Source of the DNA: Doryteuthis pealeii
Taxonomy: Eukaryota > Mollusca > Cephalopoda > Myopsida > Loliginidae
Length of the DNA: 64,000 bases
Assembly: GCA_023376005.1 (NCBI GenBank)
Contig: CM042150.1
Location: 75,279,069 to 75,343,068 of the forward strand
Direction of reading: 5' to 3'
Of this stretch, positions 11,993 through 24,999 are shown piece by piece (position 1 is the stretch's first letter; each line of letters begins with the position of its first letter). The notes beneath the pieces were generated by a model. It was not told where the DNA came from. It made no database searches and saw only the letters and a program-made list of their open reading frames with translations. The translations under genes and the position numbers were made by a program.

Positions 11993-12265
11993 CCAAATGT
12001 GATGGTGGTTTGAGCCTCAGGATGTGGTAGTTGATGCTGCCAGTGATGAGAGTATGATGCATATTAGATCTGGACAGAAAGTCTGATACTTGATGGTCGA
12101 ATCGATTATGGTGTTAATCGAAATGAGATGTGGTTCGAACCTCTGTGATGTCTTGGTTGATGCTGGCAATGTGGGTAGAATGCATGATAGTAATGTTGGT
12201 AGGAAGTTGGTGGTTTGATGGCTGGTGACTGTAGTGATGGTAGTCAAATGTGGTAGTGGTTTGCT
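11993..12265. repeat. Minisatellite, unit about 124 bp, two to three copies
   Basis: Units begin near 11993, 12116 and 12242 with a 'caaatg(t)g.tggtggttt' phrase followed by 'ttgatgctg' and 'tggtagg' phrases. The Thr-rich minus-strand open frames across it are a by-product of the repeat. Confidence 0.55.
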
Positions 12266-12375
12266 CCTTTAAAAGAAGGGTTATGAGAGGAGGCTTGGTC
12301 GGGTCGACCAGTGTCAGGAGGGTAAGGAGGAGGCAAGTGATGTCTCCTGTCTTTTTGTAGCACTTATATATATGT

Positions 12376-12459
12376 TTGTGTGTGTTGTTTGTATGTGTGT
12401 GTGTGTGTGTGTTTTTGTATGTGTGTGTGTGTGTGTGTGTGTGTATGCATGTGTGTGTG
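12376..12459. repeat. (GT)n microsatellite, interrupted
   Basis: Two GT tracts separated by 'ttttgtat'. They account for the His-Thr repeat frame on the minus strand. Confidence 0.95.
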
Positions 12460-12479
12460 ACATTTTTCCCAAAATGCAT

Positions 12480-13030
12480 AGATATTACACTATGAGCTGA
12501 ATCAGAGAGGCTAGGGAGTGTAATTTTGATCCTAGACTGAACACACAGATACTACACTTCAGTCCTAGCATTTATTCCCCTACCTGTAAAGGCAAATCCA
12601 GCACAAGACTGGCTAAACATGAATACATCTGAATCAAGTCAAAAATTATCTGGTCCTCACAATCTGTATCATAAAGGTCTCAGACTACTCCAACTCTTTT
12701 CTCATAGAGCAATAAGGAGGTACTGACTAGAGGCTGGGACCCCTAGAACTAGGTTTGTCTTATTTTTTGTCTGAACAAAAGAACAGATACTACACTAATA
12801 CCAACTTGAAGGCAGAGTAGTTAGACTCTGATACTAGGCTTAAGAGTAAGACTTTGATCTTCGGCAGAGGGTTTAGATATTAAGCAGAAATTTTAATGCC
12901 ATCATTTTTTATGTGTACTCTGTTCATAAATGAATAAATAGATATGTAATGATTGATTTTTACTTATTGATCTCTTTCTTTAAATGATTCTTACATAAAA
13001 GTGGCTACTAAAATCTATTATAACTGACCC
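12480..13030. other. No gene recognised; last unique stretch before the palindrome
   Basis: The phrase 'acagatactacact' occurs twice (near 12545 and 12783), so some repeat is present. Its right edge is where similarity to the right arm would have to continue beyond the 200-N gap; the sequence after the gap does not match it. Confidence 0.5.
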
Positions 13031-13249
13031 TAATTGGCTCATTTTCAGTGTAAAATATATTATGTTTATCTAATCATAACATAAGGTACTCAATTGGGCT
13101 TTGACAAGAAGTGGTTTACTTTTTTTTTCTTAAATTTCCATCATTAAAAATATCCCAGAAGTTTGTGACAGGTTTACAGGCTACACCCTACTTTTATTTC
13201 CAGGCAAACAGTATTTTTTGTGGGTTTTTTTTTCTTTAAGAATGTAGCA

Positions 13250-13320
13250 TGAGAGTTAGAACCAAAACATTTGATAAAAGTCTTGTAAACCACTCCTAGG
13301 TTCAAATCTGATCCAGCAGT
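13250..13320 (+). repeat. tRNA-like SINE head remnant (left-arm copy)
   Basis: A box-B-like 'aggttcaaatctga' and an upstream 'agagttagaacc' have tRNA-like spacing. The partner is inverted at about 53518-53590. Confidence 0.3.
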
Positions 13321-13370
13321 TTTCCTTACATTGTTAAAGAAAAGCTACAACATCTGTACTCCTCCCCACC

Positions 13371-13403
13371 TTTCTCTCTCTCTCTCTCTCTTCTCTCTCT
13401 CTT

Positions 13404-13472
<69 letters not shown>
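13371..13472. repeat. Compound (CT)n-(AT)n microsatellite
   Basis: About 70 bp of CT followed by about 33 bp of AT. The partner at 53354-53462 has the same order inverted but different tract lengths. Confidence 0.95.
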
Positions 13473-13474
<2 letters not shown>

Positions 13475-13850
13475 AATTTGTGGGGGTGGATGGATTGATG
13501 GATGTTTCCCACAACCAATACGTTGCTAGAGTGCCTCACCATGTATTTTTGTTAGTGGCATGTTTCAAACAGTAGGTGAACATGAAAATGCCTATTTCCT
13601 TTTGACGGTTTTTACTGGGTTACATGGTACCATCAGTAAGGAATGATTCCTCATCTATATGTTTGTTCTTTGAAAATCAAGTGATATCCTTTTACGTTTT
13701 TTTAGTAGACACTAGATAGTTAAAATCAACTTTGTAATTGTTCATATTTCGAGCAAGGATTCTTAATTCTGATAAAATTGTTGAGGGTGGGATCTTTCCT
13801 TTACATTCACATATTCCTGAATAAAGATACTTTTCTTTTTAAAAATCTTA

Positions 13851-13852
13851 AG

Positions 13853-13886
<34 letters not shown>

Positions 13887-13901
13887 ATATATATATATAG
13901 T
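13851..13901. repeat. (AT)n microsatellite (left-arm copy)
   Basis: Interrupted AT tract; the partner is at 52926-52975. Confidence 0.9.
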
Positions 13902-14146
13902 CTTCCCGAGACAATGGCATAGTGTACTAAAGAAAAAGAAGTTTTTCTGCATCTGTATGAGTGGCTGAGCAGGCCAATTTTGAATGGCAGTCTCTGGTTC
14001 ACTGACTGCACAAAACAGTGATGCTTGCTGGGGCTGCTGTTGTTCTCCTTCCTTCTGGTCTCTTTGCTGTGGAGGCTACTTTCCTCTCTGTGTGTGTCTC
14101 CTTTTCATGCCTTGTTTGACAGTAAGGCACCATATATATATGTTTA

Positions 14147-14797
14147 TGTGTGGAGAAATGTAGAACAAACATGGATGTTGAAATGATGGAAATGTATTAG
14201 TTGTGTCAATGTTCAGTCATTTCGGTTTATAAAGAGACCTTATTCAGAACAATATGAAACTAGTCAAGGAGAAAAAAGATTTATGTAGTTAAAAAGATGA
14301 TGGATGTTTTGAATGCGTTCAGTTTGAAAATGTATTGAAAAGGTTTGTAACCATTTGTTGATTAGCATTCATAATTGAATGTTAATGATGTAATTGGTAC
14401 ATGCAAAAGCGAAAATCAAAATGTGATTGGAACACGTGAAGTTGAAAAGCCAAAACATGATTGGTCCATGAGGAGATGTTGAAAAGGTGTGATGTATTCC
14501 ATATAGATACCATTACATCATGCTTTCGCATGTACCAATCAAGTCATTAGCATTCAATTATGAACACTAATCAATGAACAGTTACGAACCATGTGTACAC
14601 ATTTTCCAAACTCAATGCATTCAAAACATCCATCATCATTTTAACTACATAAATCTTTTTTCTCTTTGACTAGTTTCATATTGTCCTGAAGAAAGTTTCT
14701 TTATAGACCAAAATATATTTGAATATCAACACTATGACAAATAAATTTCCATTCATTGTAACATTCCGTGTTTTATTCAACATTTCTCCACCACATA
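14147..14797. mobile_element. Palindromic foldback element, about 650 bp (left copy)
   Basis: The two halves are inverted repeats of each other from end to end. The ends are 'tgtggagaaatg' and 'catttctccaccaca', and matching inner blocks include 'gaaactagtcaaggagaaaa' with 'tttctctttgactagtttc' and 'gattagcattcataattgaa' with 'ttcaattatgaacactaatc'. The centre (about 14455-14500) is unpaired. There is no coding capacity. It fits a non-autonomous MITE or foldback DNA transposon; I cannot assign a superfamily. Confidence 0.75.
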
Positions 14798-15184
14798 CTG
14801 TCGGATTGATTTCCTCATTTTACTCCCTTATGAGTATGTATGGTGATAGGTAGGGCAGTTTGATGTCTATATTTAATAAAAGTGTTCAAACATTTAAAGA
14901 CCATAAAACAATCAAGCACATGGCATAGAAGACAAAACTCTTGATTTAAAAAACAACATTGTATTAACATGAGGTTTACAAAAGGTAATACAGGATACTT
15001 GGCAAAGTTCTGTAAAAGGTGCTTTTTTTAAAAAGTTCAATGTAAAATATAAGCAGAGATGTTATAAATCTCTAAGAGAAAGAAAAGGTCAGGCATAAGT
15101 TGAATGCATCTAATATTTATCTCTGATAGCGTAGGTTATTTAAAGAGAGAGATAGTTCATACCTTCAGCATGTACGGAAATGTT

Positions 15185-15400
15185 ATTAAGAAGAGTGACG
15201 TGAATTCCTTTAGACAAGTGAGATCTTTCTGCTTGAAAATGAAAAAATCTGAGCATTTATAGCAATCAGGTAGGCTCCGAAGGCTCATTCGATAATTTTT
15301 ATTAGGTGGAACGCCTCTGATTGGTTGAATTTTACGACTTTATTTTGAATTTTATTTTTTACTAGGGTGCGCAATCCACATGCGCAAACTACTTCTGTCC
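15185..15400 (-). promoter_or_regulatory. Promoter-like segment (left copy)
   Basis: Inverted partner of 51390-51623. The CCAAT motif (attgg on the plus strand near 15320) and the TGCGCA sites (near 15370-15385) are kept, with small indels. Confidence 0.35.
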
Positions 15401-16588
15401 GTTGAAGCAAGAACTCCGGCTCGCCACATATGTATACATGTATGCATGTTATTATTTTAGACAGTGTAGTTTTATAAATACTATGGAGGCTACTTTTCTC
15501 TCTGTTTCTCTCCTTTTCCTGCCTTGCTTGACATGCATTGCTATATATATAGCAATTGTCTGGCCTGTCTGGATTGATGTTGGGTCCAGAAGAGTTATCT
15601 TCCCTTGCTGCAGGTTCTGCCCATAGGGGGGGGCAGAGTATTTAGGCAGCAGCGCAAGAATTTTGAGTTCTCTTTCCCTGGACAGTCAATCATTTCACAT
15701 GGTTAGACACTTGTGCCTCTACCTTTAAGTGGGGCTTTGTCCTCCAGTCTGCTATCAGTAAGTGACATTCCTTCAGGAATTCTTTTCACTTTGTTAGAAC
15801 GAAGTCCTACCTTCTTTATACACATTTGTATATTTGTTAACTATGTATTGCTTACCATTCGTAATTAGTATATGTATGTATTCTATGTGCTCACTATTAA
15901 AGTCTATGTTGTTATATCTTGTAACCTCTTTTTCGGAATATTTCTCGTACTTATATGTACCCACGTTGAAAGTTAACCTTAGAACTAACCAACATCATCA
16001 AAAGAAAAAGGGTAGGGAAAATGAAGCTACAAAATGGTCTTGCTTGAAAGTTCAAAAATTTATTTACAAATATCTCCGCAAAGGAGGCAAAAAGTTAAAT
16101 ATTTACAATACAAAAAAATTGCATGTAATTCCCATGCATGAATGTCAGCTATTTGATAATTTAGGCGCCGAGTAACAAAAATACAGAAATAAAAATATAT
16201 ACAAAAAAAAGGAGGAAAATTCAACTTACGGGTGCTGTAAGGGTGAATACAATAAAAAAGACAACACTTTTAAAAATATTTTCTCTCACGCAGGAGAGGC
16301 AAAAAAGTTCAACAGAAATGAAAGTCTTTTCAATATTCTTGTTCCTTCTCACTAGAAACAAGGTTCCTAGTTGAAACATGAATGTTGCTTAGAGCTTTGT
16401 CAGTCAGCGCTAGAATGGACAATCTGCTGGCTAATCGCCAGAATTATTGAGATGTCCTGTCGTCTTGAGTTCCCTGATCCCAAGAGATCAATATAGGTGA
16501 CACGTGACCAATGTCCAGCTTCCGGAGCCAGCCACAGGGGCCTTTTTTTTTTTGTGTTTGTAGCAATACTAAACAGAGAGATACTGAA

Positions 16589-16836
16589 AGACAGACGGAC
16601 CATATTACCTTTAGGCACCCCTTTTTGATTTCAATTAAGAAAGGACGTGTTTTCATTTTACACCGTCAATATCCGTTGTTTGTTAGGGTTAGGTTAGGGG
16701 TTAGTTTTTATGATTTAAAAAAAAAAATCTAAAAATCGTCTGTTAAAACAACTGGATATTGACTGTGTAAATGAAAAACATGTCCTTTCTGATTGAGATC
16801 AAAAAGGGTACCTAAACGTCATATGATCCAGACAGA
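16589..16836. mobile_element. Inverted-repeat element with telomere-like core (left copy)
   Basis: Arms of about 100 bp (outer ends 'gacagacgga' and 'tccagacagac'; inner ends 'caatatccgttg' and 'caactggatattg') flank a core with 'ttagggttaggttagggg' at 16683-16701. There is no open frame. The right copy at 49926-50176 is more symmetrical. Confidence 0.7.
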
Positions 16837-17429
16837 CAAAAAAAAGGGCATGCAATATACCACATGTTTTTTAGAAAAAAATAAAATTTCCACTATATGT
16901 TGAAAGATCTGAAATTCCCCAATGAATAATATAAAATAATGATGCCACCAGTGCTCTTCAATTATACAGCATATTTCAAAGATTAATACTGAGTTTCATG
17001 GTTGTTATCAAATATATATTTCTCTAATATTTATGCAATTATTTCAGTGAGAAAATGCTTGAATTAGATATGTAAGCTTAAGAATCAATACTTTTTCCTA
17101 ATATTTTGTAATCATTAACATCTACTTTTAAGAATTCAGTGGAGTGGGAAACAAATCTGATTGAATTTAATTTTATGGTTGAGAGGTTTCATTGTTATCA
17201 TAGATACTGAAAAACATCCTAAATTGATGTAAACAAATAAATTGACATGAATTCAATTCATTTTCCTAAATTAATGAATAAATATTAATTACATTAGGTA
17301 TTTTATTAAGAATTATTTTTATTTTGTTTTGATTTGTTTATAAAATTAATGGTTTAGAAAGGAAAATCTTGTTATAAAATCTGGAAATTTTTAATAAGGG
17401 ACAAATCTCAATTGCACCGTTTCCTTTCT

Positions 17430-17535
17430 TAGCTTTTTAACGTTAAAGAGAGAGAAAGAGCTTTTAGAGTCTAGCAACATCCAACCAGGTGGACTGACCC
17501 AAAACGCTAAAAGGCTCTTTCTTTTACGGGTTTAT
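17430..17535. other. Imperfect hairpin (left copy)
   Basis: 'agagaaagagcttttagag' can pair with 'cgctaaaaggctctttctt' around a loop of about 45 bases. The partner is at 49222-49318. The function is unknown. Confidence 0.4.
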
Positions 17536-20500
17536 TAGTATCCTTCCATAGTGAATTTAAGGAATTATATCCAGAATTACGAGAAAGGATTTGACCTATC
17601 GTAAAAAGTAAGTGTCTATGCTTTTTGGAAAACACCTGATTTTGGTAGCAACTGTTGCTATGCAGGTACAATCACTCACGCTTGACATTAAATACTGTCA
17701 CTGTATTTAAGAAATCAAAATTACCTTTGACAACAATATTATTTTTGTAATAACTGTCTTTTCAATTGTTTTCGGTTTGCAGTTTTAATTTCTTTATTTC
17801 ATTATTTCTTTTTAATTTTGGTAGTTTTCGACCGTTTCATGAATTTTAACTCCTTTTATATTATATTTTAATTTCAATTATTAAAAACTCTCCTCTATAA
17901 ATAAGACTTATTTTAGTCAATTAATTCTTGATATAAAATCTTGTTTTCTCGTCTGAGACTGTTTTCGTTGTTTTTTTTTTCTTTTTTTCAAAAATATTTT
18001 AATAGTAATCTTTGATTAAATTTAACTGCTACATGAATTAGTTACGGCTTTCCAAGTTTTAAAATAGATTCAAGTTAACTCAGATTCGTTCGTCAAAAAC
18101 ATTAAATGCCGTAGTTTTTATTCAACTACATTTTAAACGCAAGATACGTAAAATTGACTGTTGACTTATAATTCGAGTTTCCGAGATAAAAACCTTGTTT
18201 ATATTATTATCTTATTTCTGTTACTTTTTAATCGCAACTACTATATTCGATATTATCAACATTCCACAAGCTGCATGGATTAGAAATAAAGAACAAACCA
18301 TCAGCGTGGCTCGAACTCTCATCCTTCTTCCCCCCTTTTTCCGGTACCATTCTTACTAAGTGACCTTTGGTTTTACAAATAATATGAATAACTTTTGATA
18401 GAAAAATAATTTAGCCACTAAGTAAATTAACTAACTTTTCGGTTGAAATTTTTTGTAATTTTAATTTAATTCTCGCATAAAATCTCAAGAAACTTTTTTT
18501 TTTTTTAAAAGAGATTTCTTCATTAAAGTCGCTTATGAGTAAGAATGTTATTTTTTCAAAAATAAATTTTGTCATATTGAACATGTGTATGCATGTCTTA
18601 ATGTATGACATGTGATAACCAGTTTTATTCAGGCTAAACTAAATTGAGAGAGAAGTGTTATAATTCTGTGAATGATTGTTTCCAAATACTTAAAACTGAT
18701 TTTGACAGTTTTATGGCTGATAAAACTCGATGGTTAGAGACACTTACTTTTGATTAGGCTTGATTTTTAGTTCTAGAATTTAACAATTTTTTTTTCTTTT
18801 GCTTTATTCGAAGCTAATTAAAAAAAAAAGAAAAAAAAAGAACTACTTCATTAAAAAAAGTAGTTATTATAAACAGAATTTAATCATGTACCAAGTGAGT
18901 GATGTTTTAAAAAAAATCTGTTCTGGAAAGCATGGGTTTTTCAAAAAATTGAAGAAAACTATATTGAAGCCTTAGTTCTTTGTAAAGGAAATTAGAATTT
19001 TACCTATTCATTATTTTTATTACTTGCACAATGTACATAACTTCTGTATAGTAAGTTTTGAATAAAAAAAATAATGAAACCAAAACTTAAAAAAAAACTA
19101 TAAACTGAACTACAATAAAACTAAAAACCAAAAAAATTTAATGAATTGGTGATATCTTTTTTTGTAAGTTATCTGAATTATTGTAGTTGTTGATACAAAA
19201 GATACAGCTATATTTTATTAACATTTTGGATATAGTCTGTTTTGAGAAATGCCAAGAAGTGTATTTAAATTCACCAACAGAACTAGAAATGAAAAAAAGT
19301 TCTTGCAGAAAGAGGAACTTTATAACACTCAATTCAACATTTTATTGAAAAAGTTACTATTAAGAAACATACTTGTTCATCATGGTTATATATACATATA
19401 ATGCCAAATTTTTATTATCTATTAACCAAATATGCTAATTCAAATTTGATTGTAAACTTATTAAAGTATACACACCATTCCACATATTTGTTCAGTTAGA
19501 CTATTGAAGCATTTTTGCATTCATTTATTGTTAGTGTTACTTGATCAAAATTTTTATCTAAAGTCAATCAATCTATACATGACTGAAATCAGATTTGTAT
19601 TAATGTATAACTTGGTACAAATGTGTCAGTAAATTAAATTTTCTTTTTAAGAAAGAATGTTTTAAATATAAATGAAATTCTTAAAAAATGGTGAGGAACA
19701 ATGTCTTTCACCATTTTTGTATCTGAATTTGCTTATGAATAAAGAAATTAATAAAAAACTTTCAGAAAAAATATTAATATCCTCTAAATTTAAAATCAAT
19801 TATTTATGCCTTACATGAAAACAATCATTATAAGTGAAAACTTTAAAAAATTAATTCTGCATCTGTAAAAAGAATTACAATTTTTTTAAAAAAAGAAGCA
19901 CTGTAGAAAGAGACCAATTACAGACTTTCTCTCTACTTTTTGATTTTTATCCTTGGAATTTCAGGTTAGTCATCCAATATGTGGGTTCTTCCATGAAGAA
20001 TAAACCTTTTACACTTTAATATTAATGGTTTGTGAGCATGTTTATTTTTTAATTTTACACTTGTCTCTTTGTTCATACTTGGATCTTTTGTACAAAATAA
20101 GATTAAGGGAATGTGCAAGATAGTATTTTGATAAGTGTGGGGGAAAAATGAATTCTGTGTATATATAAATCCTTATTTAAATCACTTCAATCTGCAACTC
20201 TTATATTCTTGCATTAAAAAAAAAAAGGAAGATTTTTTTTGCGTGGTATTTACTGTATTTCTGCTCAAGCCTTGACTGACTTTAAAGCCATCATTTTTTT
20301 TTTATCACTCTTTCTCTACTGCTGCAGATGTTAATCAAGTGTAGACAAGTAAGGAGTGGCTGGCAAGCAGGTCTTACCTACCACATTTAATAGAAAGACT
20401 CCCTTATACCAATGCTACACTATCTGCCCGTGTTCTACATCTATTTAGTAGATTTTCAGCTGATGCTGAAAAAACATTTTTAAGTTACCTTAGATTTTTT

Positions 20501-20668
20501 TCAAGTTGGAAATTTTACAGAATCAAAGTAAAAAACTAATAACTTCTCTTAGTAAAATGTGTATTTGAAAAAAAGATTATTGATATCATATCTTCTTTTT
20601 TAGGCTCTCTATCAGTAATTGTATGATTCAAGGATGTATGTAGTAAGTGCATAGAATTTGAAAATTCT

Positions 20669-20671
<3 letters not shown>

Positions 20672-20710
<39 letters not shown>
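20672..20710. repeat. Poly-T tract, 39 bases
   Basis: The partner tract in the right arm (45970-45987) has only 18 bases, a length conflict between the arms. Confidence 0.9.
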
Positions 20711-20711
<1 letters not shown>

Positions 20712-22783
20712 GAATGGCCTCTATATTATATAATAACATAAGCATTAATCTCTCAATGTTAAAATGTCACTCCTACAAAAAGCATTGTTCGGTGTTTACT
20801 AATTTAAAACCCCACTCAGAGGATAAGTTTTAAGCTGTTATTTAAAATTGTCCTTACTTGGGTTTTATTGATAGAATTCTGCTTATTTTCCTATGCCAAA
20901 ATAGCCTACATTTCCCACCCCTTGTATTGGAAAAGAAATATCAATAAATAAAATCTCTGAAAAGTAAAATTAACTTTTATATATATAAAAAAAAAAATGA
21001 AACGTCCATGAGGCAAAATTTATTTATTAATTTTAAAATTTATCTTGATTTGCACACATTTAAATATTTGCATTTTAAGACTTTGTAAATATATCCTTTT
21101 TCTGGTAATTTATGCAGGATCTTTTAAAATTAAAGCCACTAGTATTGATGAATACATCTTGTCATTTATTCTTAAAAAAGAAATGATATCTTGGTTATAG
21201 CAGCTTTTTTAATCTTACAATTAAACTCTGAAAAACTAATATTACTCCTAATCTTTTAAATATTCAAGTAAATTATTATTGGTTGCTCCATGGATAGTCC
21301 TGGGAGATTATTGTGATATGAACAAAAACACCTCCAAACTAATTTAGTTGTTACTATTATCTATAAAAGTGACTAAATTTACATGATCATATTCTTCTAT
21401 AGTCATCTGAGAAAACACAAGGATACAGTGTCAAATGCTACTGGTACTCAACTATGAGGGAAAAAACATCCAAAAAAAAAAAAAAATGGTCTTACTCGAA
21501 CATTGACAGCCAACAACATGACCAAGGGAGGAATTGCTTATTAGACAAGGTCATATTTCTCTTCAAACTGCAACTTGATAAAATATGATTAAAATATCTA
21601 TTTGCTAGTGTTCTTGTCTATAAACACAACACCATGAGACAAGTGTTTGACATACATGAATTACATTTGTCAAATAGATATTTTTTAAAATACTCAAAGA
21701 AACGTCACATTTTCTACTTTCATATTTTCCACTTTAGGAATTAGGGGTCATCTTTGCATTTTTGGTAAACAAAAGTTGTAATTATGGAAATTATTTTTTT
21801 TAGTACAATTAACAGATTAAAAGAATTTTTATTGTATTAACAGGCATCTTGTGTTAACTTTCTGGAGAAATTACACCCATGTTTTTGTTTATAACTTGAG
21901 AGCTAAGTCATTGATATTCTACTTTTTTTTTCTTGACAATTTTATATTTCTTTGTACTTATGATATTATAATCACAATGTTTTGGCCATTGAAAGAGTGA
22001 TAGTGTCTTCTTTTCTGGCTGAGTAAAGAAAATGTCAATAAACAGAATTTTAAAAAATCATCTGAAATGTTGCTGCTGAAAAATAGAGGGGAATCAGAAT
22101 AGTACTCAAAACTTCTAGGCTGTTGTTAAGCAATATTATTTAATCAAGAATTTAAAAATTATTCAAGAAAATAGTATTATATTGAAGTATGAAAATAAAC
22201 TTTGGATATTGTATATCCAAATAATCCAATTTCTATATGTTCGGTAACAACAGTAAAAATGGCACATTGCAGTAATAAGATCATTATTAGTACTAAAATG
22301 CTTTAATTTAGAGAATAAAGCGAATTCCAGTCCAATCTGCTTCTTAATAAACAGTGTACAGTCTGCCTTTATGCTCACTACTATCATAATTTCTCAAGTG
22401 AGAAAAGTATTAAATGCTAATTATAGAATACTCCTTTTACTTATTTATTTGCAATTAAAGTTTTTATACAATTTAATGATATTTAAAAACAAATATCCAT
22501 TCATTCATTTATATTTTCATAATAAATGATTGCTTGTAATGGCAAAATTTTCTTTGTGTGCTAGGCATTATAAAGAATATTATATTTATATTGGATCTTT
22601 TCATTTATGAATCACACTGGATAAAAATATGCAATTATGATTAGAAGTTGTATTTAATTTTTTATTTTTTTTATTTAAAAAAAAAAAATTAAGCTTCAAA
22701 GGAAATGAATAATTTCCAAAATGAAACACAGCAGGATACCTTAGATGAAATAAATTAATATTTTCTTTTCTCTCTCTCTGCAG

Positions 22784-22939
22784 AATATGGAGACCTTAAC
22801 AATTGCTGCTTCCCAAGAGAATGGTCCGAAGCATGCTGGCAAATTTTGATGTGGAAAAAAAATTGGAAAAGGCCAATTCTCAGAAGTTTATAGAGCCAGG
22901 TCAAACCAGCTGGTAATGTGTCGCATTGAAAAAGTTCAG
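22784..22939 (+). pseudogene. NEK6/NEK7-type kinase exon, frame-broken copy in left arm
   Basis: Same exon as 43729-43887, with acceptor 'ctctctctctgcag' and donor 'caggtaaat' both kept. Compared with the intact copy it has one extra C, one A lost from the 9-A run, one A lost in 'tcaaaacc', one base lost in 'gtggtt' and one A lost near the 3' end: five single-base indels in 159 bases, net minus 3. No frame spans it. Intact splice signals together with homopolymer-type indels look more like sequencing error than pseudogene decay. Confidence 0.85.
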
Positions 22940-22964
22940 GTAAATATAACAATTAAACAGTTAT

Positions 22965-23175
22965 CAGAGAGAGAGAGAGAAAGAGAGATGGATATATGCA
23001 TGCATGTGTGAAGAGGGATGCACAGGGAAGGGCTTTAACTCCTTAGAGCTTAGAACACTAATTCTTCTGAAAATATTTGATATCCAAGTTTTATGTTTCC
23101 AGCCTTTCCTTAAATAGTTACACCCCTGCCCTTCTCTCTCTCTCTCTCTCTCTCTCCCACTCTCTCTCTCTCTTC
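22965..23175. repeat. (GA)n and (CT)n microsatellites after the kinase exon
   Basis: A GA tract at 22967-22988 and a CT tract at 23131-23172. The partners are at 43681-43702 and 43508-43531. Both lie in the intron following the kinase exon. Confidence 0.85.
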
Positions 23176-23523
23176 TTCTATTCGTTCTTCTCCTGTCACT
23201 TTGTGTTCTATTTTCTTCCAATAAGTTTCTTTTTCCTTTCTTTTATACTTTTTTTTTCTTTTCTTTTTTACTAGCATTACCATAAACAGAATTTGTCATT
23301 ACTCTGTCATGTTTACTTGCTTGCGTGACCGATGATTTATAATGTAACATTATTGTAAGTGCATTTTCTAATGTTTATATGCATATATAAATCCTAAGCA
23401 ATATATATTTTTGATCTTGAATAAACAATACTGGTTTATATTTGTAATGTAATTTTCCAGTAAATTTAATCCTATAGAAAATATTTTCCTAATTTTCACA
23501 AAGCTATACATTCATTTTGGATG

Positions 23524-23600
23524 GAGCGCAGAGTTAATGTTAGGGTTGTAGGAAATGGACTCGTCAATCCGAGTTCAAAATCCTAGAGAGATGTGAAAAA
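23524..23600 (+). repeat. tRNA-like SINE head, S2 family (left copy, damaged)
   Basis: Partner of 43075-43153. Here 'ggaggcgcagag' has become 'ggagcgcagag' and 'aatggttaggg' has become 'aatgttaggg', so box A is damaged only in this copy. Confidence 0.55.
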
Positions 23601-24999
23601 TTTTGATATCTCACAAATAGAGCAAACTTCTGTTGATTTTATGACCATGATACTTTTGTAAAATGTTATTCAGTATTAAACAGAAGATTTCTAAACATCA
23701 ACAACTTGTCAAGTTTTAGAAAGCTATCATTTTAAGGTCATTTAATGTCAATTCACCAGGGCATTATATCCTTACCAACACCAAATTACTTCATGAGTTA
23801 GGGGAAATGTGCCAAATTATTTTGTGCTAGACTTATCGTTCCGATTTTAGGGGGGGGTTATAATTTTCCTATTTGACTCTCAATAAGCCGCCGCGCAGAG
23901 CATCACAGAATTTAATGTTTTTAAAAATACTTCCATACAATCATTTTCTGAAATTGGTAAGTGTACAGCAAAATAAGGAATCCAAATATCTAACTATTTT
24001 AACCGTATATACTGATAGAAAATTTTATTCACTCACCCCAAATGCATGACTCCAAAATCAGCCACTATTCAACCTAGCAGCTTACGGTCAGTCTTTAGAA
24101 AATCTTCAATTATTCATAATTATTTTTTTGCAACATCTATATGCCTGCTTTAAGTCTCACCAAATAATTTTGTGAGGGTTTCAAGTCTACTTGAGGAAAT
24201 ATGACCTTGCCAATTTAGAGTTGTTTTACCTATGTCTGTTAGCAGATTCAGTGAAAGATTATGATTAGACAATTCATCCTAATGCTTCCAATAACCTTCT
24301 TTTTCACTGTAGACTGCAAGGTGACATTGGGATTTAGCAAAGTTTTAAAGCATTGTGCAATGACTCTTCCCAATTATTGAAGAGGATTTTGAAATTTCCA
24401 TTAAATTCCTTTTAACAATACACCTTCCCAAATAAGACTAAACCATTTTGAATATCGATAAGTATTATTTTTAGTTAGATATGACTTGATTGTCCCAGCT
24501 TGCTCACGTCTCAGCCCACTGTTTTTTATTTTTTTATTTTTATTTTATTTTTTTAAATTAAAAAATTGTAAACAAAAACCAAAAATGTCCGCCGCCCCCA
24601 CCCCCGAAACTATTTGATCATCATTTAACAACATAATAGAAAAATTCTTGTTGACTATATAAACATTGTGTTTATGTAAACTGTCATTTCAACATTAAAG
24701 TTCTTCAAACATATACAACGTGACTATATTCATGAGATCATTGAAAATTTGCAATATTAGGTAGCAATGTTGAATGTTAAGGGTCATTTCAGTACAAACA
24801 CTCATAGCACAAGTTTTATTCAATTTCCACATGACATTTTGATATATGACAAAAGTTTGAAAAAAAAAAAGAAGGGAGAATATCAGTTTTTGAGAAAAAA
24901 GTAAGATCAAGGTACAATATGTCTCTATTTTTGACCTCTAAGATAAGAAATTTGTACATTTTAAATCCATCCAAGTACTTAAAATGATACATAACACAT

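Noticed and set aside
12017..12479. Thr-rich and His-Thr-rich proteins on the minus strand
   Set aside because: The frames are products of the 124-bp minisatellite and the GT microsatellite.
13345..13542. Arg-Glu repeat protein
   Set aside because: Translation of a CT/AT microsatellite; the mirror frame at 53315-53506 has the same origin.
22784..22939. A second NEK paralogue in the left arm
   Set aside because: The splice sites and flanking intron are the same sequence as the right-arm exon, and the differences are one-base indels. It is a copy of the same locus, not a second gene.
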